Shown here piece by piece: positions 18,501-25,943 of a DNA stretch of 64,000 nt. The position numbers and the translations under genes are program-made. Within the stretch, counting starts at the first letter, position 1, and each line of letters starts with the position of its first letter. The DNA lies in contig JACKHI010000002.1 of the NCBI GenBank assembly GCA_020639075.1, positions 558,001 through 622,000 on the forward strand, given 5' to 3'. The DNA is from Phycisphaerales bacterium. GTDB lineage: Bacteria; Planctomycetota; Phycisphaerae; UBA1845; UTPLA1. The notes under the pieces were generated by a model. The model was given only the letters and a program-made list of their open reading frames with translations, was not told the origin of the DNA and made no database searches.

Positions 18501-20366
18501 CTGGATCTCAAGATTGCGGAGCACGAACTGAACGACGGGCTGATCGAGTCTTCGATACATCATCTCAACCGTGTGATCGCACGGACGGATGACGTCGGCG
18601 CTCGGCAGTCGGCGATGGTCCGACTGCTGCGATTGTGCGTGGATCCGCCCGAATCCGTCGAGCAGGATGGGGCGACTGCGCGTCGCCTGTTGTTGGCCTT
18701 CGCGGACGCCGATCGACGTCTCGGGCTTGCGAGTTTTGATGGTTTTGACAGCGGGACCGAAGCAAAGACGCTGGGTGACTTCATCGCCTGGTGCGAGTCC
18801 CGGCTTCCTCCAGCATCGAACGAGCGCGTTCCGGGGATTCTTCGCGATGCAGATCAGTTGGCGCTTGTTACTGAGGCATACGTTTCGAGCGTCGATGACG
18901 ATGAGACGACACGAGACGTTTCGTCGTTCTGGGATCCGGCAAATCCGTATCGGCTTTCGGCGAGCGTGGTGCCAGCGCGTATTTCGAATCAATACCGGGG
19001 CATCGCGTCGGACGCGGTCGATCTGAACTCGAATCGATGGGTGCACGATCCGGAGCCGGTTGCGACGGCGCAGCCGATTGACGCCGAGGACGGCGGGCCT
19101 CGGCACATGGTTGTGGACGGCCGCGTCGCCGTATTGGTCGGGCCGTCGCAAGTCGAGGCGATCGGACTGGAAACGGGCCGTGCGATCTGGACGCCGATAC
19201 CCTTAACGCGAAATCTCGGGCCGTTGCCGAATCCGCCGGCGGTGAGTTGCGATGGGATCGCCATCGTTGCGACGGACCCGAATACGATCGTGGCGGCGGC
19301 GATGCGCGACGGCGCTGCGCCGCTGTGGCGTCGGACGTTTCCGGATCGGCAGCTCGGCACGATGCGCATCGTGGACAGTCGGCTGATCTGTCTGGACGAA
19401 TCGGCGCAGCGGGCAGCCGTGATAGAGGTTGAGACGGGCCTTTTGCTGCGGGAATACGAGGTTCCGGTCGGCGGTGTCGGGGGGACGGCGGCTTCGGAAT
19501 CCGTGGATGATGTGTTCGCGGACGCGGATCCCGAATCGAACGTGCGAATGTTCGCGATCTGCGGTTCATACGTGCTGCGAGGGCAAACGTCGAAGGTGAT
19601 CGCGCGGCTTGCAACGACAGGTGAAGTCGCGTGGGAACTCGACGTCGAGGGCGGCGTCAAAGGGATCAGTGAGCTGGATGATGCACATGCCGCCGTGTAT
19701 CACGGCTCGAATAACGTCATGATCGTAAATCCGGCGAACGGTCACGTCGTACGGTCGATTGTTGCATTGGGCTATGAGATTCCGCCGCAGGACGCGGTGA
19801 TCGATCGTCCGCTCGGATCGCCGTCTCCGTGCTTTCTGATGTTCACGAAGCGGGATGATCTGGCGGTGGAATACGTGCTGGTGTCCTACGCACTCGACGG
19901 CGACGGCGAGCGTGATTCCTGGCACAAGGAACTCGGCGGCCATGCAACGATCTCGCGACAAATGTTGCGAGCGTCGTCGGAATACGTGGCGGTCGTAACA
20001 AACACGACGAAAGAAGTCCCGGGCGGGCTCGATGCGATGGGGCGGAAGCGACAGATGATCGATCGGGAAACGGCGCCGGTGCTGACGATGTTGCGTAAGT
20101 CCGATGGGCGGCGATTGAGTCCGAGACCCTATACGTTTTATGAAGGTCGTCTTGGCGGTGATCCGCAGGAATATGAACTTGGCGCCAACACAGGCGTGAA
20201 CGCGCGGCCGCCGTTCAATAGGTCACGCGAGGTTCGCGATGTGATCATTCTGGATCGTCGGATCGTTGCGTTTGCACCCGAAGGCTATTATGTGCTTGCT
20301 GACAAGGCGGAGGCGGAAGCGATTCAGGACGGCAGTTCGACGACGGGAGGCAAAGATGTTCCCTAA
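15528..20366 (+). CDS. Very large secreted PQQ-like beta-propeller protein with helical middle region
   Basis: From the ATG at 15528 the product has about 1612 residues. A late hydrophobic stretch (LLLLVWIYSSPHSVLAQ, about 46-62) after a basic RHRRR looks like a signal peptide, followed by an acidic DEDDD linker. A helical, TPR-like part (about 85-290) precedes the first propeller, whose blades carry the PQQ-repeat pattern, e.g. ALDSSTFDVLWQ, AYEAETGRLLWE and AFDVETGKQLWS. A second helical region (about 780-1130) resembles TPRs, and a second propeller includes AIGLETGRAIWT. No cofactor ligands are assigned, so it may be a structural propeller. The start is uncertain (frame open to 15408). Its stop overlaps the next gene by 11 bp. 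Confidence 0.87.
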   Translation: MIDRPLANRFRIPAANSWGFVGLRATFLPGVSGIAHRHRRRSGIGLLLLVWIYSSPHSVLAQNNDEDDDNDAPKPLVLQPIVGGMDDRDDLESLEGIQPAIDRDAESWLRRAEDAANREDWKLVADTLERVVRDHGSTLVQAPDGTYRSAIEMAQAQIASLPPEGLEAYRILFDPTAKRLLHLAQENHDLNPLREVARVYPMTSQGPEALDLLTVGLLDSLNPGEALAFLNRLDRLSQSRVSKTEIRLRIAVAAALLGQRDRSLKILAATTSDGAGIAARIAAIRAFVESDGADGLMRSHFSGAWSSRLGPTSVGIAEALSPLVQSNSANVAVLPSKEKADPKAFRDVAIEQGRPPVWRVVSDGERLFVSCPAGIVALDSSTFDVLWQALQTTQPIDPRIAEHRQIVRGFGVIIQEMDEQSLLDDYTTTSLFREYRGAVTAANGLVFSIDQEKGLAERNPSRDGVLVGQQSAEGELFAGGNTLMAYEAETGRLLWECGRRGPRGHPLTDVHFYCTPIAYGDNLLVTFVRNGDIYLGELNRDGDVIREIAIGTGRSAFFPMYGVLEPTIANGSVYVPSGAGLLTALYEHDLSLRWLTRYERINQSPGLGFDRPGALINSVVTTPTDEWLSTPPIQAGGCVLLAPQDANALLAFDVETGKQLWSRPRGSDRYVVGATDDIVVIAGKSVTALRVADGTEVWSVQRVPGTDAEALHLSGRPLMFEDRVLAPTLDGLIALDLTTGKAIGDRVGEGLTLGNLCAFDGALYSIGNTKISRYPDPVQAQDIALERLKRDPHDIQALQRLAWLAALRSDWTTSLDWLDRADSAIEAMRSERGGRDDGERSSLAESSDRVSHYRVNVLISMADEGDEETRSIQLKKAYAAARMPVDRAVAGLALASHEFAEGRETEAGALCVQLLVQSRGRPLRIDDNWRIQDSLEIGRRLRQFYHRSSTEARAAIEANLDIAINSFVEAGDYPAIIRLADALSFMPLGASLDLKIAEHELNDGLIESSIHHLNRVIARTDDVGARQSAMVRLLRLCVDPPESVEQDGATARRLLLAFADADRRLGLASFDGFDSGTEAKTLGDFIAWCESRLPPASNERVPGILRDADQLALVTEAYVSSVDDDETTRDVSSFWDPANPYRLSASVVPARISNQYRGIASDAVDLNSNRWVHDPEPVATAQPIDAEDGGPRHMVVDGRVAVLVGPSQVEAIGLETGRAIWTPIPLTRNLGPLPNPPAVSCDGIAIVATDPNTIVAAAMRDGAAPLWRRTFPDRQLGTMRIVDSRLICLDESAQRAAVIEVETGLLLREYEVPVGGVGGTAASESVDDVFADADPESNVRMFAICGSYVLRGQTSKVIARLATTGEVAWELDVEGGVKGISELDDAHAAVYHGSNNVMIVNPANGHVVRSIVALGYEIPPQDAVIDRPLGSPSPCFLMFTKRDDLAVEYVLVSYALDGDGERDSWHKELGGHATISRQMLRASSEYVAVVTNTTKEVPGGLDAMGRKRQMIDRETAPVLTMLRKSDGRRLSPRPYTFYEGRLGGDPQEYELGANTGVNARPPFNRSREVRDVIILDRRIVAFAPEGYYVLADKAEAEAIQDGSSTTGGKDVP
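20345..20350 (+). promoter_or_regulatory. Ribosome binding site inside the end of the propeller gene
   Basis: GGGAGG lies 5 nt upstream of the ATG at 20356, inside the coding end of the preceding gene. It fixes the start of the prenyltransferase-like gene and indicates translational coupling. Confidence 0.7.
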
Positions 20367-21450
20367 ACAATCCTATTGTGGGCATCGACGCAGGCGGCTT
20401 ATTGCCGTGGGGTTCCTGTCGTGCTTGGCAGTGCTGTCGAGTTCTGGTTGGACGCGCATCGCGCTTGCACAGCTGCCTCAGAAGCGGCCCGCGCACATCA
20501 CTGAGGAAACGGAAAAGGCGATCAAGAAGGGGCTCGCCTATCTCGCAACCCGGCAGAGCAAGGACGGTTCATTCCAGGAATCGGGGGATCTTGGATCCTA
20601 TCCGACGTCGATGACGGCGCTGGCGGGGTTGGCCCTGATCGCGTCGGGCAGTACGCCGACGCAAGGGGAGTATGCGCCGCAGCTGCGCAAGTCGCTGACG
20701 TACGCGATTGAATCGGCGAAGCGCAACGGGTTGATCTGTCGTGACGGCAGCGAGTCGTCGCGATCGATGTACGGTCACGGATTCACGATGCTGTTTCTAG
20801 CGCAAGTGATGGGGATGGAAGAGGATCCTGAGCGGCTGGCGCGGATCCGATCGGTGCTTCGCAAGGGCGTTGAGCTGACGGAACGCAGCCAGAGCCGCCT
20901 TGGCGGTTGGCTGTATACACCGGACATGGACGGCGATGAGGGGTCTGTGACGGTCACGCAGGTGCAGGCATTGCGAGCCGCGCGGAACGCCGGCGTGGCG
21001 GTGCCCAAGAAAGTGATCGATCGGGCGATGGGTTACCTGGAGAAATCCGTTCAGCCCGATGGGGGGATTGCGTATCGCGTCGGAATGAGCGGTTCGCGTC
21101 CGCCGATTACGGCGGCAGCGGTGGCCTGTTGGTTCAATGCGGGCGAGTATGAAAATCCGTTGGCGCGAAAGGCGCTGCGGTACTGCAAGACAAACATCGG
21201 CGTCGGACAGAATCAGGGCGGCGTGTGGGGGCATTTTTTCTACGCGCATCTGTACCTGTCGCAGGTCATGTACCTTTCTGGGGAGAAGGACTGGGATGAG
21301 TATTTCCCGAAAATGCGAGATTACCTGTTGTCGACGCAGAACGAGGACGGCTCTTGGAACGGCGACAGCGTCGGACAGGTGTACGGGACGTCGATCGCCC
21401 TGTTGATTCTGCAGTTGCCGTACAACAATCTGCCGATCATGCAGCGATAG
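20356..21450 (+). CDS. Secreted prenyltransferase/squalene-cyclase-fold repeat protein
   Basis: The 364-residue product has a signal peptide (hydrophobic about 17-30, ending near IALAQ) and then an alpha/alpha-toroid of repeats with the squalene oxidase/prenyltransferase pattern: LAYLATRQSKDGSF, GYLEKSVQPDGGIAY and YLLSTQNEDGSWNG. Planctomycetes encode many exported proteins of this fold. The cyclase DxDD acid motif is absent, so terpene cyclisation is unlikely and a binding or scaffold role is more probable. It overlaps the propeller gene by 11 bp, and the MoxR gene follows after 72 bp. Confidence 0.88.
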   Translation: MFPKQSYCGHRRRRLIAVGFLSCLAVLSSSGWTRIALAQLPQKRPAHITEETEKAIKKGLAYLATRQSKDGSFQESGDLGSYPTSMTALAGLALIASGSTPTQGEYAPQLRKSLTYAIESAKRNGLICRDGSESSRSMYGHGFTMLFLAQVMGMEEDPERLARIRSVLRKGVELTERSQSRLGGWLYTPDMDGDEGSVTVTQVQALRAARNAGVAVPKKVIDRAMGYLEKSVQPDGGIAYRVGMSGSRPPITAAAVACWFNAGEYENPLARKALRYCKTNIGVGQNQGGVWGHFFYAHLYLSQVMYLSGEKDWDEYFPKMRDYLLSTQNEDGSWNGDSVGQVYGTSIALLILQLPYNNLPIMQR

Positions 21451-21522
21451 CGCGGTGTGTGAATGGAAATAGGGACTTGATCGTGCGTCGTGCTGTCGCA
21501 CCAAAATCCTGGAGTGAATTGA

Positions 21523-22581
21523 ATGACGGATCATGTGAATGCATCAGGTGACGACGTCGCGGCTGCCCAGCGGATCGCAGACTGCTATCGGCGGCTTCGG
21601 GAGGAACTGCACAGGGTCATCGTCGGTCAGGATGAAGTGATCGAGCAGCTATTGATTTCGCTGTTCGCCGGCGGTCACTGCATACTCGAGGGCGTACCCG
21701 GGCTGGCGAAGACGATGATGATCTCGACGCTAGCGCGGACGATGTCGCTCAGCTTCAGTCGAATTCAATTCACACCGGACCTGATGCCGAGTGACATCAC
21801 GGGAACGGAAGTGATTGCGGAGGATCGTTCGACGGGGACGCGGGCGTTCAAGTTCCTGCCCGGGCCCGTCTTTGCGAACGTGGTGCTGGCTGATGAGATC
21901 AATCGTACGCCGCCGAAGACGCAGGCGGCGATGCTGGAGTGCATGCAGGAACGTCAGGTGACGGTCGGCGGCGTCAGGCACGCGATCGACTCGCCGTTCT
22001 TTGTGCTGGCGACGCAGAATCCTATTGAACAGGAAGGCACGTATCCGCTGCCGGAAGCGCAGCAGGATCGCTTCATGTTCAAGGTGCAAATCGGATATCC
22101 GTCGTACGAAGAGGAATTGGACATAGCGACCAAGACAACTGGGGAATTCAATCTCGATGTGAGTAAGATCATCGGGGCCGAGGAAATTCTGGAATTGCAG
22201 AAGGTCGTTCGTCGCGTACCCGCGGCGGAGCCGATCGTGCGATATGCGCTGGACCTTGTTCGGGCGACGCGGCCGAACGAGGCGGCGTCGCCGCAGCTGG
22301 TGCGCGATCGCGTGTCGTGGGGGGCGGGACCGCGGGCGGTTCAATTCCTGATCGTCGCGGCGAAGGCGCGGGCTGTGCTTCGCGGCAACCTGCATGTATC
22401 GACGGATGACATTCGAGCGCTGGCGGCGCCGGTCCTTCGGCATCGCGTGGTGACGAATTTCGCAGCGCAGGCGGAAGGGTACACGCCCGACAAGCTCGTG
22501 TCCGATCTTCTGGACATGCACGATCCGCATGGTGGCGGACTGCTCGCGGACAATCGCGTGAACAAAATGATCAGTGCTTAG
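21523..22581 (+). CDS. MoxR-family AAA+ ATPase
   Basis: The 352-residue protein is a full-length MoxR ATPase. It has Walker A GVPGLAKT, Walker B LADEINR, the sensor-1 stretch ATQNPIEQEGTYPLPEAQ that is diagnostic for MoxR, and a C-terminal lid domain (about 255-345). MoxR ATPases act as chaperones that mature or insert metal cofactors into, or remodel, partner proteins bearing vWA domains. The following genes (DUF58 and two vWA membrane proteins) are the usual partners. GGAG lies 8 nt before the ATG. Confidence 0.95.
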   Translation: MTDHVNASGDDVAAAQRIADCYRRLREELHRVIVGQDEVIEQLLISLFAGGHCILEGVPGLAKTMMISTLARTMSLSFSRIQFTPDLMPSDITGTEVIAEDRSTGTRAFKFLPGPVFANVVLADEINRTPPKTQAAMLECMQERQVTVGGVRHAIDSPFFVLATQNPIEQEGTYPLPEAQQDRFMFKVQIGYPSYEEELDIATKTTGEFNLDVSKIIGAEEILELQKVVRRVPAAEPIVRYALDLVRATRPNEAASPQLVRDRVSWGAGPRAVQFLIVAAKARAVLRGNLHVSTDDIRALAAPVLRHRVVTNFAAQAEGYTPDKLVSDLLDMHDPHGGGLLADNRVNKMISA

Positions 22582-22658
22582 GCAGTTTCTCAATTGACGG
22601 CGTCGGCGATCGCGAACTGATATCGCGATAATCGCCGCGTGCCGGCACGGCGACGCAT

Positions 22659-23585
22659 ATGGCCAACGACAACAGGAAATATCTGAAGCCGGAATTGCTC
22701 GCGCGCATCGGCGATCTGGAAATGCGGGCGCGGCTCGTCGTCGAGGGGTTCGTCAGCGGTATGCATCGCAGTCCGTATCACGGCGTATCGGTCGAGTTCT
22801 CGCAGCACAAGGAGTACGTGGCGGGCGATGATCTTCGGCACCTGGATTGGCGTGTCTACGGCCGGTCGGATCGGTATTACATCAAGCAGTACGAGGAAGA
22901 GACGAACCTGCGCGTGCACATCGCACTGGACTGTTCGGCGTCGATGCGCTACCCGGAACAACTGGATCGCAGCGATCGGCTGACGAAATTCGAATATGCG
23001 GCGACGCTTGCCGCGTCATTGGCGTTCCTGCTGACGCATCAGCAGGATGCGGCGGGCCTGATCGTGTTTGACGACGAGGTTCGCGCGGAATTGCCGCCGC
23101 TGAGCAGCCAGGGGCATCTGCGATCGCTCGTCGCGCAGTTGGAGCGCGTGCGACTTGAGCGAGCTAACGATGCGACGGCGACGTTTCCGCGAATCGCGGG
23201 GCGTCTTCATCGGCGAAGCATGATTGCGTTGATTTCGGATCTGCTGGTCGATACGGATGTACTGATTCCGACGATGGAGCGTATTCGCCATGCCGGTCAC
23301 GAAGTCGTCGTGTTCCACGTGCTCGATCATGACGAGAGGACGTTTCCGTTCCTGGACAATACGTTGTTCGAAGGTATCGAGGCGACGGATCAGCAGGTGC
23401 TCGTGGACCCGCAAGCGCTGAAGGCGGCCTATCTCGACGCGCTGGCGGCGCATGAGACGCGGATCCGACGCGCGTGTTCTAACAGTCGCATTGAATTCGT
23501 CAGCCTATCGACAGCCGATCCGCTGGATGTCGCGCTTCGGGCTTACCTGGCGGCACGGATGCATCAGGTAAAGGCGGGCGCATGA
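22659..23585 (+). CDS. DUF58-domain protein, partner of MoxR
   Basis: The 308-residue product contains the DUF58 signature GDDLRHLDWRVYGRSDRYYIKQ (about 52-73; key residues Arg/Asp/Trp) and a vWA-like core following it with the MIDAS-like LDCSASM. No membrane segment is evident, so it is probably cytoplasmic or membrane-peripheral. It lies 77 bp after moxR and its stop overlaps the next gene by 4 bp (ATGA), which supports one operon. In the family such proteins are clients or adaptors of MoxR. Confidence 0.93.
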   Translation: MANDNRKYLKPELLARIGDLEMRARLVVEGFVSGMHRSPYHGVSVEFSQHKEYVAGDDLRHLDWRVYGRSDRYYIKQYEEETNLRVHIALDCSASMRYPEQLDRSDRLTKFEYAATLAASLAFLLTHQQDAAGLIVFDDEVRAELPPLSSQGHLRSLVAQLERVRLERANDATATFPRIAGRLHRRSMIALISDLLVDTDVLIPTMERIRHAGHEVVVFHVLDHDERTFPFLDNTLFEGIEATDQQVLVDPQALKAAYLDALAAHETRIRRACSNSRIEFVSLSTADPLDVALRAYLAARMHQVKAGA

Positions 23586-25927
23586 TTTCGTGGCTTTCCG
23601 GATTTCTGTTTAACCCCTGGATGGCCGCCGGCGCGGGGGCCGTCGCAAGCCCGATACTCATCCATATCCTGTCGCGCCGGCGCTATCGGCGCGTGCGCTG
23701 GGCGGCGATGGACTTCCTGCTGGATGCGTATCGGCGCAATCGCAGGCGCGTGCGGCTTGAGCAGTTGATCTTGCTCGCGCTGCGTTGCCTAGTCGTGCTG
23801 CTGCTCGCGCTGGCGTTTGCGAGGCCGTTTCTGACCAGCGGTCTGTTCGCCGGTCTCATCGGCGGGTCGCAAACGGAGCACATCATCGTGCTCGACGATT
23901 CGTTTTCGATGTCGGCCGTGAGTCGAAGTGCGACGACGACGGGCGCGAGACTCGCTTCATTCGATGCGGGCAAAGACGCGGTCGAGGCCATCGGTCGAAT
24001 CGTGTCGGAAACGGCATCGAGTGATTCGATTTCGCTTTACGTGACGAGTCGCCCGGATGAACCCGTGCTGAGTCTGCCAAATGCCTCGGACGAAAACCGC
24101 GTGCGACTGACGGAAACGTTGGCCGGGCTGACGTCGACGCAGCGGGGCGGCAATTGGGATGCCGCCATGCGCAGCGTCGCGAAACAGATTGCTTCCTCAG
24201 CCGGGCGGGCGAATGCCGTCGTTTATGCCGTCAGCGATTTTCAGCGCAGCGACTGGCGCGACAACCGATCCGACGGGGACGGCGGGACGAAGGGACCTCT
24301 TGCACCGTTGGCGGCCCTGAACGACGAAAGAAACTCAATTCGATGCGTTCTCGTCGGCGTCGGGCAGCAAGCGGCCGGCAACATCGCCGTAACATCGATC
24401 GGCGCCGATCGACCGCAGGCGGTGGCGGGGGTACCGACGCGATTCGTCGTGGGCGTCGCGAACCACTCGACGGAGGCGCTTCGCGACGTCGAGCTCGGCG
24501 TCGCGATCGACGGCCGCCGGCTGCCGCCGCTGGTCATTCGCGAGATCATGCCGGACGAAACAGCGCGTGAACCCGTTGAAGTCACGTTCGACCAGGACGG
24601 GGCGAATTTTGTCGAAGTCGAACTTGTCGGCGCGGCCTCGAGTATTGACAGCGTGGCGCTGGACAATCGTCGAAGCAAGTCCGTCGACGTCGCGGGTGCA
24701 ATCCGCGTATTGATTGTCGACGGCGAGCCGAGCAGCGATCAGTATCGCGACGAGGCATTCCTGTTGAAGACAGCGCTTCGTCCTGCAGGCCGGGCGACGA
24801 GCGGCATCGACGTGACTGTCGTTGAAGAAGGAGAGATAGAAGAGTCGGAACTCGCGGCGTATCAAGTTGTGATTCTCGCCAATGTCGGGCGGGTCGCACG
24901 CTCGGCGAATGAGAAGCTCCGCGCTTTCGTGGACGCAGGCGGCGGGCTGATCGTTTTTGCGGGCGATCTCGTCGATGTCGCGGATTACAACGCGTCCATG
25001 TACGACGGCGGTCACGGTCTTCTTCCCCTGCCGATCATCGGGCCTGCGGAGGCGCCGCCGGGTACCGACGCCATCGCCATCTCGTCGTGGGACGCGGCGC
25101 ATTCGATGTTGCGCGCGTTCGAAGGACCGACGGCGGAGTTGCTTCGACAGGTCCGCATCGACGCGTATCTGCGTGTCGAGGAGGTAGCGAAAACGGCGGT
25201 CGATGACGCGGCGACGAGTTCAGCAATCGCCGAATCGACGCCGGGAACGGCAGTCGTCATCGCCAGACTGAACGACGCGTTTCAGTCGCCGTTGATTGTC
25301 GAGAAGGCGGTCGGTCGTGGGCGCACGGTATTCGTTGCGACGTCGGCGGACCAGGAGTGGAATGACTGGGCGTCGAATTTCAGTTATCTGCCGCTGGTGC
25401 TGGAGATGGTGCAGTACATTGCGCGGTCGGCGGCCAGTGAGCGGGATGTCGTCGTTGGCGAAGCGTTGAAGTGCGAAATCGATCCGACAGTCGTCGAACC
25501 CTCCGTCGCACTACGGACGCCTGCGTATCCGACGGATCCCGAGATCATGCTGACAGCGTCGGGGGCGACGAGTGGATCCGGCGGCGACGCGGCGAATGCC
25601 GGACAAACGACAAGCGTCGCGACATTCGGCGACACGGATCAATCGGGGCGGTATCAGTTCCGTCTCAAGCGACTGCGCGGAGGGACGATCCAGCAGTTTG
25701 CGTCGGTCAATCCGGATTCAGCGGAGTCGAACTTGAAGCCAGCAACCGCGGAGGAATTGCGCGGCGCGTCAGACACGATGCGGATCGAGATCATCGATGA
25801 TCCGGCGATGCTGGCGTCGTCGGCGGATAACGGGCGAAGCGAATTCTGGTGGCCGCTGATGCTGATGGCGGCGGCGTTGTTGATGGTCGAACACGGATTG
25901 GCGTGGCGATTCGGGACGAATACGTAG
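23582..25927 (+). CDS. BatA-domain membrane protein with vWA-like and GATase1-like regions
   Basis: The 781-residue protein begins with the BatA double-membrane-helix domain (about 1-85, including SPILIHILSRRRYRRVRWAA). A vWA-type segment follows with an intact MIDAS opening, LDDSFSMS (about 100), and a glutamine-amidotransferase-like region starts at VLIVDGEPSSDQYR (about 378). The protein ends in a final membrane helix (about 758-775). It overlaps the DUF58 gene by 4 bp. The topology implies a large periplasmic part held between the N-terminal helices and the C-terminal anchor. It belongs to the MoxR/BatA-type complexes common in planctomycetes and Bacteroidota; the substrate is unknown. 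Confidence 0.88.
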   Translation: MISWLSGFLFNPWMAAGAGAVASPILIHILSRRRYRRVRWAAMDFLLDAYRRNRRRVRLEQLILLALRCLVVLLLALAFARPFLTSGLFAGLIGGSQTEHIIVLDDSFSMSAVSRSATTTGARLASFDAGKDAVEAIGRIVSETASSDSISLYVTSRPDEPVLSLPNASDENRVRLTETLAGLTSTQRGGNWDAAMRSVAKQIASSAGRANAVVYAVSDFQRSDWRDNRSDGDGGTKGPLAPLAALNDERNSIRCVLVGVGQQAAGNIAVTSIGADRPQAVAGVPTRFVVGVANHSTEALRDVELGVAIDGRRLPPLVIREIMPDETAREPVEVTFDQDGANFVEVELVGAASSIDSVALDNRRSKSVDVAGAIRVLIVDGEPSSDQYRDEAFLLKTALRPAGRATSGIDVTVVEEGEIEESELAAYQVVILANVGRVARSANEKLRAFVDAGGGLIVFAGDLVDVADYNASMYDGGHGLLPLPIIGPAEAPPGTDAIAISSWDAAHSMLRAFEGPTAELLRQVRIDAYLRVEEVAKTAVDDAATSSAIAESTPGTAVVIARLNDAFQSPLIVEKAVGRGRTVFVATSADQEWNDWASNFSYLPLVLEMVQYIARSAASERDVVVGEALKCEIDPTVVEPSVALRTPAYPTDPEIMLTASGATSGSGGDAANAGQTTSVATFGDTDQSGRYQFRLKRLRGGTIQQFASVNPDSAESNLKPATAEELRGASDTMRIEIIDDPAMLASSADNGRSEFWWPLMLMAAALLMVEHGLAWRFGTNT

Positions 25928-25943
25928 AACGGCGGCGAGCCTG

